DNA of 64,000 nucleotides from Portunus trituberculatus (GCF_017591435.1 NC_059292.1:33586543-33650542), one strand, 5' to 3'; shown: positions 18,529 to 37,171, counted from the stretch's first letter. Notes: a model not told the origin generated them from the letters alone. A program made the numbers and translations.

Positions 18529-18582
<54 letters not shown>
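18529..18582. repeat. (CT)n microsatellite, 54 bp
   Basis: Pure CT run. Confidence 0.96.
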
Positions 18583-18587
<5 letters not shown>

Positions 18588-18921
18588 CGCACACACAAAG
18601 CCTTTTACAATGCATGAGAGGTTAATTCGCATAATGACTGAGGAAGAGACAGTTTATGCAGAAATATGATTAAATTATGTTGAACCGCTTTGTTTGTTTT
18701 ATACGTGCAAGTTTGTTTGATGTACTCGTGACTGTTTTATAGACAAATCCTTCATTCAGGCAAACTATTATACATTCAGTACTACAAAGAATGTTTTTTT
18801 TTTCTTTTTGCTGAATCTCATTTATTACTGAGCGAGGTGGAAACTGAATGATGAAGCAGGAGTGGGGAAAAATGTCTTACGAAAATAAGTAGTTTAAAAG
18901 TGTACAAATATTTCCACTATA

Positions 18922-19801
<880 letters not shown>

Positions 19802-19880
<79 letters not shown>
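19802..19880. repeat. (CT)n microsatellite, 79 bp
   Basis: Pure CT run. Confidence 0.97.
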
Positions 19881-19881
<1 letters not shown>

Positions 19882-19994
19882 ATATTTCCTATCCCCTCCT
19901 CCCCTCCTCCCAGTTGGGCTTTATGCTCGTCTGCGACAAAGCATCTACGTGCCGAGTATTGATGTCAAGCACCGAATAGGATTCAGCAATGCAC

Positions 19995-19997
<3 letters not shown>

Positions 19998-20051
<54 letters not shown>
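19998..20051. repeat. (CT)n microsatellite, 54 bp
   Basis: Pure CT run. Confidence 0.96.
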
Positions 20052-20054
<3 letters not shown>

Positions 20055-21362
20055 AGTAATTTAACGGTTTAAAGTGCACAGGAGGCCTCAAAAATTGATA
20101 AAGGTAAAAAAAAAAAAGTAATTATGAGCCGATTCCAGTTCAGTACGACGACAATTACTGAAGTAAGGCAGACGCACTCGTTACGGAACTTGTATCTGGA
20201 TACAATCAGGGACAAACAGAAGTCACCAGAGCAGGAATACTCAGCCGGCGTACACACGACACAGGACAGGAGTTTGACGGCTCGGGGCCCGGCTGGTGAA
20301 GCAACACGGAGGACGGGCCTTTATTACAGACGCCAGATGAAGTTTTGGAGTTTTTATTTGATATGATGCTTAGTGTAGGAATAACCAGAACTCGGCAGGG
20401 TGCACAGAGTAATTATTACATGTGTAATTACTTCCAAGCAAACTGCAGTTGAAAAAAATAAAACTTATCAATGTTTCGAGATTGTATTCCGAAAAAATAT
20501 AATCATATGCAAAAAACAAATTTTCAAGACAAAAATATTTCCAAAATAGAAATCGGTATGACACGTGATCAGTGAGCTTCCGCGTCTCACCGCAGTTGCC
20601 AAAGAGCGAAGCAGGAGGGAAGGATAGTGAGAAGAATCCCTGGCGTGTGGAGGACTGGTGTGTAGTGTGTGCACGGTGCCATACATCACTGCAAGCTTAT
20701 AACTCAGCGTCCCACATTCACTGTCCAGAGAACTGCATTACAGAAGAACACGGACACTTACTGAGGCAAAGGTCTTTCTAAACTCTGTGTGTGTGGGGGG
20801 GGGGTCACAATATTTAACCTTAGTCAAAGTGGGTCAAACGCCAATATGGAGCCTGACAGCGGCTCCCCTCCACCAAAATGTCTTCTTGTCGCTGTGGACA
20901 CGTATAGAATACTGACATTATTCACCAGTCGCGTGGCGTGTAATAAGGCATTTATGTTTTATTCGGCTGATGTACACTCTTTTGTACATTACAAAATGAT
21001 GTTTAACAAAACACTGACTCCATGACATTCATGACTGTCATGGGAGGAATAGGGCAAAATGGTCGTTTTGCAGGTCACAATAAGGAAGACATTCTAAAGT
21101 TAAGGTGTGCGTGATGCTATCCGTCACTCATATCTCTTTACCTCGAGCTCGGCGTCTTCATCACAATTAGCTGCCTAATGAAGCAGCGCAACGCAGTTAC
21201 CTCGTCAGGTTATTGTTCCCACTCTCGTTGCTGTAAGAAACATGTCACCTGATCTGTGATCACATTCACACCTGCATTCATTTTCAATTTGTAAAGTTCC
21301 AGCATGCATGCTGATGATTTATCTTTGTGCCAATATGGAACGTTAGTGTAACAAGTCTGGGA

Positions 21363-21363
<1 letters not shown>
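20052..21363. other. Unique sequence, no gene recognised
   Basis: Several frames of 60-80 codons without motifs, a G9 run near 20797 and a small hairpin (CATGACA/TGTCATG) near 21023-21045. Confidence 0.4.

Positions 21364-21406
<43 letters not shown>
21364..21406. repeat. A43 homopolymer
   Basis: The longest mononucleotide run in the window. It could be an old retroposon tail, but no coding or tRNA-like sequence precedes it. Confidence 0.95.
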
Positions 21407-21410
<4 letters not shown>

Positions 21411-22040
21411 TAAACAGCTCACAGCAAACTTCATAATACAGAATGCCCAGGATGGCATCATTGTTTCTACGGTTATAGTAAACGGGCTACAAGAAATGCG
21501 AAAGGATACACTAGCTCGTCAGATGTATCTACATATAAGTAATAATAAGCAGACAAAGCGAATGATTAGCGGTCTTGGGGACGAAATGTTCTCAACCTAT
21601 TCTCAAAATTTAATTGGGTGAGATGCCGAGCTTGCTTGAATGCTGAAGGTTCGGCGAGAAACGGAGGAGTTTCATCTGGTAAAGCGAATGATTAGACTGA
21701 AGCATGACTAAAGATTAGAACAAATAAAACGGTCTCATACATAGTGCACATTTGCAAGAGACAAAATTCCTCAATCTGTTTGATTCATAGACACCTTTAT
21801 GAATAAATATACCAACAAGTTACAAAACAAAAATTCAAAGCGACGGATGTAAGCAGCGTTAAAGTTGATGTGAGGCAAAAATACACGTATATAACAGGCG
21901 ACTTGAGAAAAGTCCTTTAAAATGGTTTTATTATTTTTCTTTTCTACATTTTGCGGATAACATTACAAGTGTCAGGAGGATAAAGAGTGCCTGAAATAAA
22001 AGCCGTAAAGGGCACTCGGACTCTATTTGAAAATTCTACA
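21407..22040. other. Unique AT-rich sequence, nothing recognised
   Basis: No long frame or repeat seen. Confidence 0.4.
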
Positions 22041-22360
<320 letters not shown>

Positions 22361-22621
22361 TACACAGGCAGTAAATAAACAAATAGTACCGCGGTCAAAC
22401 AAGTTATCGTTTGTGGATCCCCGTAATAATCTGACGCTGAAATGCAGGTAATGATTCGATGCACACTAGTTTTACCTGAAATGACGGCCAATACATTTCA
22501 GGTGGAATAATTTCTGCTTTAAATAATTACATGAACCTAACGCCCCAGTGACTGTTATTACCACATATATAATGACTGTGCTCACACCTACAATGCCGCC
22601 CACTCTGGCCACTGTTATTGC

Positions 22622-22778
22622 TGCGACGACTACATACGATAATGATAATGGTAATAATAATACTTAACAACGATAATAAAATGGTAATAAAACAATAACA
22701 ACAACAGCAACAATAATAATAATAATAATAATAATATAATAATAATATAATAATAATAATAATAATAGTAATAATAAT
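22622..22778. repeat. (AAT)n-rich tract
   Basis: Imperfect AAT, ACA and GAT triplets with purer AAT runs at 22710-22776. Confidence 0.9.
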
Positions 22779-22886
22779 GTGAGACTAATGTCTGTTAAGG
22801 AAATAGTGCAGGACGGCCGTGAGGTGGTTTTTGCAGGTTAATTAAGATACGTTTTGTTTACGTGAAAGAAGATGTCCAGGGGTTGA

Positions 22887-23887
<1,001 letters not shown>

Positions 23888-25164
23888 CTCCCCATGGTTA
23901 TCATGTGAATCTCAAGTTTAATATATCATAAAAAAGTATGGCAGCCGTGTATACTTGTCTTCTTTGTTCTTTCGTCAAAACCAACAAACGCACATTTACT
24001 TAAGTTAGTAAGGATATTTGATTTCTGAAAAAAAAGTTTGTCACAACCAATCTCCTCACAAACACCAAACAGTTTTCTCTGCCTTCGCGACATCTGCTGA
24101 TGGTGATGTACAAATCTGAGAAGCATAAGTAAACGTCCTTATTCACTAGCAGCTTAATGAAATGTGTCCTCTAAACAAATGAAATTCAAGGCAAACATGT
24201 ACATACATTTTTTACTAAAACAATGGAATGATTACTGGAACATCTCTTACCATGGTATGCACAGAGACTGAGATAGAATTAGCGTATAGTATTTACTATT
24301 CCTGCGAAAACATAAAGTTTACACAGAACAAGCAAGCAACAATTTTTGCTTTACTTTTTGACTGCAACCTGTCCTGCACGAAGTTCTCATGAAATATACT
24401 TGTTTGTGAGGAAAGGTTTAGGGTGAGTTCTGGCTGGTGTCCAGCCCTGCATAAGGAATAACATTCACTTTACAAAAAAAAAAAAAAATTCTACAAACCT
24501 TTTCGTCTTAAATGATGTTTGCATTCATCCGCTATTAATAAATTGAACATTTCTCCCTGATATCTTACCACTCATACGATTAATACTACTCAGCTCAGAT
24601 ATTCTGAAGGTTTTTCTAGCGTAGTATTGTGCCTCCTTACCCTCACCACGCGACCACAACCTTATACCTGTTTTTGATGCTTTCTCTGTTCATGTTCATT
24701 TTGCTCCTAACTTATACGAGTACGTGTCCATTTTTTGCCGCACCATTTCTACTTCTACCGTGCCTTCTGTTACTGCTGTGAGTCGAGTTTGTTTCGCCTG
24801 CTTGCCTTCGCTTTTCTCAGCCTGCGCTGTTCTGCCTTGGCCAGTGCTGCTCATCGTCGCCATTGATTCGATTACCAGCTACTGCTCCTGTGAATCCTGC
24901 CTAGACTCTTGTTGCCTGCCTGATTGCTCCTGGCAGCCTATTCTATTCTGCACCTTGCTGGCCTGTCGGCTCTTATGTACCCTTCCAGCCAGTATCGGCG
25001 CCATCTTCTCTTACTGTCAACGGCTTTGGGCTACTGCTGCTATATTATTAGTGTCTTGCCAAGGTAGTGGCAATTTTTTCAATATTTACAGCAAACGATA
25101 CAATTTCCTCTGCTTGAGCTCCATGTAATATCAGTGTTTGTCCTGGCCTGTGATTTTGACGTCA
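23888..25164. other. Unique sequence upstream of a LINE remnant
   Basis: AT-rich to 24700. It then contains a 134-codon plus-strand frame (24724-25128) rich in Cys, Leu and Ser with no nameable domain. The frame could be very decayed upstream LINE sequence, but I cannot show that. Confidence 0.3.
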
Positions 25165-25402
25165 CAGCTACACTCTCTAAAATTTCTGATTTGGACAAAG
25201 TATTGTTCAGTGTGCCCAAAAACCGATTCTTCCATCTATTAACTCGAAACAACCTTCTAGATAACCGTCCCCTCTACTTCAATGGCACTCGGCTGTCCCA
25301 GTCTTCTACACTCACATCTTCTATCAGTTCTTTACTTATAATCTAGACTGGAAGCTTCACATCTCATCTCTAGCTAAAACAGCTCATATGAAGTTCGGTG
25401 TG
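25165..25402 (+). pseudogene. Decayed LINE reverse transcriptase fragment (palm end and thumb start)
   Basis: The first part (25165-25320) reads LSKISDLDKVLFSVPKNRF, then a stretch with TRNNLLDNRPLYFNGTRLS. After a frame change, 25337-25402 reads YNLDWKLHISSLAKTAHMKF. The order 'catalytic strand, N-x-x-K-T/N-x-F, then W-x-x-H-I-S-S-L-A-K' is the usual sequence just after the FADD box in jockey/CR1-like retrotransposons of crustaceans. Short, frameshifted and without catalytic residues, so inactive. Recognition is by motif memory, not by alignment. Confidence 0.6.
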
Positions 25403-25740
25403 TGTGGCAGCCCAAGTCTTCCCGCGACACCGGACTAAACACAGGAAGGATCAATGGGAAGAGATTAAAAAAACTGCTTCAATAACAATCCACTTTTATC
25501 CTGCAAAGCAAAGCAACTAGGTTCGTCTGACATGGCTAGAAGAGGAAAGGTCAGTGACTGCTCTTTTTGGACGATCGGTGGGACTTGTGAAAGGAAGCAC
25601 TGCCTCCTCCTAGCAACGCTGCCAACAAATATTTTCCCCGGCATGAAGACTGCTGGCCCGAGTCGTGAGTCAAAGGTTGGACTGGAAATCCTTCGTTATT
25701 TAGAGAAAAGAACACACTCACGCACAGACATAGACACAGA

Positions 25741-27385
<1,645 letters not shown>

Positions 27386-27410
27386 TTATTTTACCCACTC
27401 AACATTGATG

Positions 27411-27990
27411 TCCCTGCCTGCTTCTTGTAATGCTAACACCTTCCTGCCTGCTTCCTGTAATGCCAACACTGTCCTGCCTGCTTCCTGTAATGCCAACACT
27501 GTCCTGCCTGCTTCCTGTAATGCCACCACTGTCCTGCCTGATTCCTGTAATGCCAAAATCTTCCTGCCTGCTTCCTGTAAAGCCAACAATGTCCTGCCTG
27601 CTTCCTGTAATGCCAAAACCTTTCTGTCTGCTTCCTGTAAAGCCAATACTGTCCTGTCTGCTTCCTGTAATGCCAACACTGTCTTGCCTGCTTCCTGTAA
27701 TGCCAAAACCTTCCTGCCTGCTTCCTGTAAAGCCAACACTGTCCTGCCTGCTTCCTGTAATGCAAACACTGTCCTGCTTGCTTCCTGTAATGCCAACACT
27801 GTCCTGCTTGCTTCCTGTAATGCCAAAACTTTCCTGCCTGCTTCCTGTAATGCCAAAACTTTCTTGCCTGCTTCCTGTAATGCCAACATCAACACTGTCC
27901 TGCCTGCTTCCTGTAATACCAACACTGTCCTGCGTTTTTTTTGTAATGCCAACACCATCATTCCTGCTTCTTGTAATACTAACACTGCTG
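27411..27990. repeat. 30-bp minisatellite, about 19 copies
   Basis: Tandem unit containing CTGCTTCCTGTAATGCCAAC and then ACTGTCCTGC, with substitutions between copies. Because 30 is divisible by 3, each frame repeats a decapeptide: ALQEAGRTVL on the minus strand and ASCNANTVLP on the plus strand. At least four frames stay open for over 100 codons. The one clear length variant (near 27885) is a 6-bp insertion, which keeps the frame. It could be a repetitive exon or a non-coding minisatellite; multi-frame openness favours the second. Confidence 0.95.
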
Positions 27991-28044
27991 CACCTGGCTA
28001 TAATTCAAGTAAACACCTTGCACAACTCATGGACAGGTTTTAAA

Positions 28045-28170
28045 AGGGTATTCACTGTTTCCACATGCAGAGGCGGGCGGTCCACAGCCTCGCCTTGCCC
28101 AATGGAATGCTATTTCAGTCGATGGTCTTCTCGCAAGGCGTCGTAAGCTGGCCGCCAAATGCTGACACCT
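28045..28170 (+). pseudogene. Possible LINE thumb-region fragment
   Basis: MQRRAVHSLA, followed after a frame change by LLARRRKLAA, resembles the 'Q-R-R-A ... L-x-x-R-R' segment downstream of the reverse transcriptase palm. It lies in the same orientation as the fragments at 25165 and 30668, in the order expected for one element. Very short and uncertain. Confidence 0.3.
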
Positions 28171-29225
<1,055 letters not shown>

Positions 29226-29244
29226 ACACACACACACACACACA
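29226..29244. repeat. (CA)n linker between two SINEs
   Basis: About ten CA units are both the tail of the upstream SINE-A and the 5' flank of the downstream SINE-B. Confidence 0.92.
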
Positions 29245-29530
29245 CCCGGTAGCTCAGTGGTTAGAGCGCTGGCTTCACAAGCCAAAGGACCGGGGTTCGA
29301 TTCCCCGGCCGGGTGGAAATATTTGGGTGTCTCCTTTCACGTGTAGCCCCTGTTCACTTAGCAGTGAGTAGGTACGGGATCTAAATCGAGGAGTTGTGAC
29401 CTTGTTGTCCCGGTGTGTGGTGTGTGCCTGGTCTCAGGCATATCCGAAGATCGGAAATAATGACCTCTGAGCTCGTTCCGTAGGATAACGTCTGGCTGTC
29501 TCGTCAGAGACTGCAGCATATCAAACACAC
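29245..29530 (+). mobile_element. tRNA-Val-like SINE (SINE-B, copy 1)
   Basis: A second, related SINE type. Its head is more canonical: GGTAGCTCAGTGGTTAGAGC (A box), anticodon stem-loop CTGGC-TTCACAA-GCCAA (CAC, valine-like), B-box GGGGTTCGATTCCCC, and acceptor-like CCCGG pairing with CCGGG. The middle body (CCCCTGTTCACTTAGCAG, GGTACGGGAT, CCCGGTGTGTGG, CCGAAGATCGG, CTCTGAGCTCGTTCCGTA) is shared with SINE-A. The 3' end (TCTGGCTGTCTCGTCAGAGA, CTGCAG) is different. Although the head looks like a tRNA, it is fused to the SINE body and lies in a repeat array, so it is not called a tRNA gene. Confidence 0.88.
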
Positions 29531-30667
<1,137 letters not shown>

Positions 30668-30771
30668 AATCATTCATTCCTTCCTCTGGTATACTCTGGA
30701 ACTCCCTGCCTGTCTCTATACGAACATTTCCACGTTCCGACAACTTCTCATTTAAGAATACATTCGGATAA
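30668..30771 (+). pseudogene. LINE ORF C-terminal remnant
   Basis: After one frame change the plus strand reads GILWNSLPVSIRTFPRSDNF, continues for about six residues and stops at 30769-30771. The 'S-F-x-P ... L-W-N-S-L-P' ending is the usual last segment of jockey/CR1-like retrotransposon ORFs. Only about 100 bp survive. Same strand as the fragments at 25165 and 28045. Confidence 0.55.
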
Positions 30772-31086
30772 TTCTGTTGACCCTGCTCGTGAACCGATTC
30801 TCCTCCTACATAAAGAAAAATAAAAAGGAAAATGAACGAACAAGGCCAGAGACGCCTCAGAATCATCAATATAACTTCTCATCGAATTATTGCTGTAATT
30901 ATTTTCTGACCCAATTAAATTTTCTTTCATCATGGGAAACGAACTTAACTGTTTCCATGGAGAGGTTCGTGTAAACACAGGCAACCCCGATACGATCTAA
31001 ACCAAGCTGGGTCTCCAAGTAACGATTGGTGCTCGAGATTTCTGGTTAATGCTGGCCAATTCTTTGTTATTTCAATAGTTTCACCA

Positions 31087-31089
<3 letters not shown>

Positions 31090-31160
<71 letters not shown>
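31090..31160. repeat. (AG)n followed by a G-rich run
   Basis: About 61 bp of AG, then a ten-base G run and TGGGGG. Confidence 0.95.
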
Positions 31161-31237
31161 TGGGGGAAGAAGGGAGGAAGGGAAGGCACACAAAAACGCT
31201 GGCCATACATTCACTGATTAACAAATACAGAAAAAGG

Positions 31238-31238
31238 C

Positions 31239-31283
<45 letters not shown>
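31238..31283. repeat. (GT)n microsatellite, 46 bp
   Basis: Pure GT run. Confidence 0.95.
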
Positions 31284-31285
<2 letters not shown>

Positions 31286-31474
31286 GTCACCATACACACC
31301 ATACACACAGCACATCACGCAAAATAATCACAACACTCCACATGATGGAAAAGACTCGGAAATAACGCAGCGCCTCGATTGCAGGGCCGGCGTGATTCAG
31401 GAAGGCCGTTCCGAGGAGAAGTGGAACAGAAGAGGAAAGAGAAAGGAGAGATCGGCGGGGAGTCCCCATCAAAG

Positions 31475-32323
<849 letters not shown>

Positions 32324-32408
<85 letters not shown>
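32324..32408. repeat. (AG)n microsatellite, 85 bp
   Basis: Pure AG run. Confidence 0.97.
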
Positions 32409-32411
<3 letters not shown>

Positions 32412-35237
32412 AGAGAGAGAATTAATACATATATAGACAGGTACCTACACTTTTGAATATTGCACGAAAACCCAAATGACACAAATATTCGGCAACACAG
32501 TGCTAACTTTTCGAGTGTATACTAACTGTTTCAAACAAATCACTATCTCTCGCTTGTGTATTCCGAATAAAAGTGTAGAACATTTATTTTTTTTACTGGT
32601 GGCAGCTTGGACAGTGTCTTTCAACTCAATAAAGCAAAACAAATGAACAACGCTACTATTGCTACATAAATTAAAATGAAATTCAAGTGGAGGAATACAA
32701 GCTTCGTACGGAAAACTTTAACCACTGAAAATAAAAGAAGAATAAAAAGGATGGAAGCTGAATCAAGCCCAAACCTCCTATTGCATGATTTCACCTCTTA
32801 ATGAACGTTATAACTCCGAGGGCAAGACACGAATGCAGTAATGGCAAAGGTAATTGACGATAACACTGATCACTTGTCGACTGATGAGATTCGAGGAGAG
32901 TTAGGAGTTGTAATAGTTGTCTAAATAAACATGACCTGCGCCGTAAAGACAGAATATTGCTGTGTGGAAAGAGGACAGTAGCTAGCAAGAGAGGAGAGTT
33001 ATTGTACTCCTTAAATGAAGTCCAAAAATAACAATATTTTTTCTTGAACTCATGCCTTGCTTAATTTCTAAGAGAATATTGTTATGAGGATTTCAAAATT
33101 TTATATTTGCTAAGCAAGTAATAAAGTCGAACTCCAGATCAACATACGAGCAACTGTAAAGACAAAGTATGAATATGTTTTCTCAACTTTGTCTGAATAT
33201 ATTAAAACTTGGCGTGCCACGAAGGCTTTGGTGATCACAGTTGGAGATGGAAGTCTTTATGAACGGTTTATTTCCACCGGTAGTAGAGACACACAACAAG
33301 CAATGGGTTAGTCCATTGCCACTGCCTGAAGAAGATTGATAGAAGGGAGACAGGATTCCACATGCTTCGAATTAAAGGGGATGATGTAAATACCTCCATT
33401 TGAAAGCGAAACGGCGTCACTCTGTCACATTACTGAGAAAAAGTGTTCAATTTCCTACATGAAAAATACAATGTATAAACAAGGTAGCAGCGCTCATGTT
33501 TATACTCTTTTTTTTTTTTTTTTTAGGAGGAAAGGGGTGACTGGAGTGTGGGAGAGATAGTGTATTTCAAAAGAGCTGGTGTTTATTCATTAAAGAGTTT
33601 TCAGTTTCCATCGTCAGGGTAGCGAGTCTGATCCGGCAAAGTACACAGCTGCATGAATGAAGGCAAATTCTATCTTAAATTTGTCATTACGTGTAACAAA
33701 AATGTAAAGGAAACGAGAGAACATGAAATGGGGTTGTAAGAAAAAATATAGAAAATCAAAAGCAGAAAAAAATATGACTAAATGAGATGTAGAGGCAGAA
33801 ATAAAACTCTTCCCCATGAAAAGCATCAGTTTATTTTTTTTTCACGAGCATTATGGGGTGGCTGAATATGATGGCTCCCTCGTGGCTCCTCACATTGCAT
33901 GTCGCCATTCACTGTTCTCTCTTATTACAAAGAAGTTCCTTTCCTTTCATGACGGTTTCACTTTTCCGTATTACACTCCGAATTTGGTGTTTCTGTCGAT
34001 CAAACCTTTCCAGCACAAAGACAGCATGGAACATCATGTGTTATGATCTTAATCAATGTACAATATTAGTGGAATTTACATAAAAAAGCAAAAAATTGTG
34101 TTTATATAGTTTTGCAAACTTACAAAAATGGTGCTTTTAATTAATAAAATAAATACGTCACCTTAACGGTCTTGAGCCCCATTTTCATCTGACTTAATTT
34201 ATTTTACCTAATCACGAACACGAATGCGTTTCTCAAGCATCTGTCACCGGGCTAATGAGACGCAAGACATCGAAGAAAGATATATTTTCAGAGACCAATC
34301 GTGTTTCTATATCAAATTCTATACCAATTCTTATTAATTCCATTCATTTTTTTCTTTTCAGGTACTCATAAGATGCTTTCATATTTACTCTTTCATACGC
34401 ACTAGCCAAAGTTAGAAAACCTCTAATCATTCATCAATAATTGCATTCACCAGTTCGACAAAACATTCCACAGAACTGTCACTCGTAGTTAGACACATCA
34501 TAAGCACTGGACCAACTTTACTCTGATCAGCATAATTGGTCGTGCGGGAAGCACTGAACGTTTGTTGGCGGGCCTTGTAGCCGCTAATGAACGCTCAACG
34601 CTTTCTGTGTCCACGCAGCAAAAGTCTTTATTAGTATTCTCATCGCCTGCTCTGTCCAGAGACTCTCCCGACATCCACACCCACGCTTTAATAAACTACG
34701 TAATTGGTCAATTATCCCTCCACTCCAACTTCTTCCTCCTCCGCCCACTTCTGATCCGTCCATTTCTCATGCCTCACGTCCCCATCATCTATTAATTTTC
34801 TATTCTCTCAACATGAAAAAAAATAAATAAATAAACCTATATTTGTATCTAAACCGAAAAAAAAAGCTGAACCAAGTCATTACAGGGTGATGTCTTTCCT
34901 TCGATTTTTACAATTAGTGAGCGGAATTAGCAAAATTTAATTAAAACATTTCTGTATATTCAGTTGATCATTTACGTAATTTCTTGAATACCCAGCATTA
35001 AACATCCAGCCTTATAAAACAAGGCCAATCTTTTAAAAGAAGAATGCGGGCCTGTTGTTTGGATAGCGCCGTAACATTTGTCCTTTCTAACACTCACTGT
35101 CGGTGTTTTCCTATTTTCCCGTCCCCCACACCAACCCACACCCATCCCGCTCTCATTCACTAGCGAACTACCAGCACAGATAAAGTTTCTCAACTAATTC
35201 CAACCCTGTTTCTCCTACTGAAATACAAATGGGCGAA

Positions 35238-35240
<3 letters not shown>
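32409..35240. other. 2.8 kb of repeat-poor, AT-rich sequence
   Basis: The longest stretch here without a microsatellite apart from T17 near 33510. Frames do not exceed about 77 codons (34562-34795 plus) and have no motifs. This is the best place in the window to look for non-coding genes or conserved elements, but I see none. Confidence 0.4.

Positions 35241-35298
<58 letters not shown>
35241..35298. repeat. (CT)n microsatellite, 58 bp
   Basis: Pure CT run. Confidence 0.96.
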
Positions 35299-35300
<2 letters not shown>

Positions 35301-35595
35301 CTCCATCCCCCGGCGAAGAGAGAAATGGCCTGGGGAGGTTTAGAAACAGTGAGTCGGGAAGGTAGGTTAATTAAAGACATCTGATGCAGAGTTGGTTTTG
35401 GGAAATGATGAGTAAAATTATGAAGTAGTATTTTTGAACAGCTTTCACCCAGGGATACACCCAACTGAGCAGTTCCAGCTACAAACAACTTCCATGTTAA
35501 TTTCTCGCAAAAATAAAGCCTAACACAGGACACATTTTCCTCACGCGTAAAAGCTTCTTGGTGTCTGGGTCTGAGCGATATAACCAACTTCCATT

Positions 35596-35807
35596 TTAAC
35601 CCCTTCAGTACTGAAATGCATTTTTATCTTGAGTTTTGGGGAGTAATTAGACGATTTTATTTACATTACGAAGGGTCTATGGAGGTCAAAAGATTAATGA
35701 CCATTCTTCAAAATTTTAGTCTCCATATGAGTTTCTTAAGCTGTATAAAATCGCCAAATAGTGAGCAAAATGAATATGGAAACGCGTCATGATACTGAAG
35801 GGGTTAA
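35596..35807 (-). mobile_element. piggyBac-like MITE, copy 1 (204 bp between TTAA sites)
   Basis: The element lies between TTAA at 35596-35599 and TTAA at 35804-35807. Its ends are inverted repeats: CCCCTTCAGTACTG on the left, and GATACTGAAGGGG on the right (reverse complement CCCCTTCAGTATC). TTAA target duplications are the hallmark of piggyBac-type transposons. It has no coding capacity, so it is non-autonomous. A related copy in the opposite orientation lies at 37553. Strand is arbitrary, chosen so that copy 2 is plus. Confidence 0.75.
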
Positions 35808-36086
35808 CGTATGGCTTGATGAAGACCTGAGTTATTCTTCCGTGAGATGCCTACCTTTGATCCGTGATATTCAGGCAAATGTCTGCTACATATTCGTGGC
35901 GCGCTCACTAATTGCTCATCTTAACTTTTCGTGCGTCTAATATGTTTCCAAAAAATATGAAATAAAATGAAATATATTAGTTTCTGTTTCTAGAGTATCA
36001 GAAGACTAGCAACATAAAAGTCAGAAGGACAACGTATATACACATCTTCCTGTCAACAAAGGCACGCTGCTCTTACATATGTACGT

Positions 36087-36090
<4 letters not shown>
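35808..36090. other. Unique sequence between transposon remnants
   Basis: AT-rich, no feature seen. Confidence 0.35.

Positions 36091-36140
<50 letters not shown>
36091..36140. repeat. (GT)n microsatellite, 50 bp
   Basis: Pure GT run. Confidence 0.95.
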
Positions 36141-36143
<3 letters not shown>

Positions 36144-36215
36144 CGGAAACACCGTAGTGCCTAGCACGGGAAACCTGATGGTTGCCGTTCATGACCGTAT
36201 TACAGTATCTAGCCG

Positions 36216-36600
36216 CGCAGGGGCAGGCAACCTTTTTAGAGTGAGTGCCAGATGAGACTCTTGGAAGGAGGTCGCGGGCCGGAGTGAAAAACGAAATCTC
36301 AGACAAATGCATGGAATACCATAGTAATAAAAGAAAACGTATGCACACATGACTACTACTACAACTACTACTACTACTAATAATAATAATCATAATAATA
36401 ATAATAATAATGAAATGTAAAGTAATTCAATAGTATAATTTATTCATTTAAAAACTTAAAATTTATTAGAGTTTCTTCTCTACTTTTAGTGGGAGGTCCG
36501 CGGGCCGGATTGCATTAATAAAGCCTAGCAGGGTGGCGGGCCGGACGCTAAGCCTTCGCGGGCCGGATGTGGCCCACGGGCCGGAGGTTGCCCGCTAGAT
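36216..36600. mobile_element. hAT-like non-autonomous transposon (MITE)
   Basis: The left end reads CAGGGGCAGGCAACCTTTTT. The right end contains GGCCCACGGGCCGGAGGTTG followed by CCCGC. Together they form the degenerate inverted repeat (CAGGGG..GGCAACCT with GGCCGG-rich sub-ends) typical of Charlie/Tip100-type hAT elements. Candidate 8-bp target duplications are TCTAGCCG (36208-36215) and TCTAGCGG (36601-36608), which differ at one base. The outermost right-end bases have diverged. Internal sequence has a tri-nucleotide repeat (36352-36411) and repeated GCGGGCCGGA motifs, and no transposase. Confidence 0.65.
36352..36411. repeat. (ACT)n-(AAT)n tract inside the hAT-like element
   Basis: ACT and ACA triplets pass into AAT triplets. 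Confidence 0.92.
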
Positions 36601-36651
36601 TCTAGCGGGTCGCGATGCGTCGCTTACCGATGTATAAAGCCAGAGTTCACA

Positions 36652-37169
36652 GTGCACGCTGTGTATAAAGATCGCCACACAGTCAATGATCGCTATAGGA
36701 TGGCGTTCACACGTCTCCGTGTATCTGGTCACAACTTATGCATTGAGACTGGAAGGTGGAACAGGCGAGGGCGTGGTCGTGTACCGAGAGAAGAACGATT
36801 ATGTATGTGTGGAATGATACAAACTAAAAATCACGTTGTTGAGGACTGCCCTGTGTCAAACGATATTAGAGTCTGACTAATATGGCGGATCTGTTTAGTG
36901 GAAAATATTCACATAAAGATTCTTGCAAAATTACTTATGATATTTTGCGTTTGTTTGAGTGAATGTATCATGTACTGTACGTATACAATGTGTTGCCATA
37001 TTTTTACACCGACTTTTCTACTTGTTTTGTGATTCTTTTTGGACTACAGTAGTTTTGGCGATGACTTCTATAATTGTCCTCATTCTGGTTTCGTTTTCAT
37101 TACTATAATTTTCTTATATTTGTTTAGTTTTTGTCTTTGTAAACTGTGGTCAATAAACCTATCTATCCA

Positions 37170-37171
<2 letters not shown>
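36652..37171 (+). mobile_element. LINE 3' end: ORF2 C-terminus with zinc-knuckle plus 3' UTR
   Basis: The 74-codon frame 36652-36876 reads through RMAFTRLRVSGHNLCIETGR to RVPREERLCMCGMIQTKNHV and VEDCP. This gives a C-x-C-x8-H-x4-C zinc-binding motif, usual at the C-terminus of many non-LTR retrotransposon ORF2 proteins. After a one-base frame change the sequence continues (NMADLFSGKYSHKDSCKITY, then a short tail) to a stop at 36960-36962. About 200 bp of 3' UTR ends in CAATAAACCTATCTATCCAT and runs into (CT)n and (GT)n. Everything upstream of the C-terminus is missing, the normal result of 5' truncation during target-primed reverse transcription. Confidence 0.75.

Noticed and set aside
21364..21406. 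Poly(A) tail of a processed pseudogene
   Set aside because: No open frame, SINE head or target duplication is visible next to the A43 run.
27411..27990. CRISPR array (30-bp regular repeats)
   Set aside because: The units are directly abutting without unique spacers and the context is eukaryotic. It is a minisatellite.
29245..29316. Apparent functional tRNA-Val (CAC) gene
   Set aside because: It has good A and B boxes and stems, but it is continuous with a SINE body that recurs at 56187-56478, so it is the head of a retroposon.
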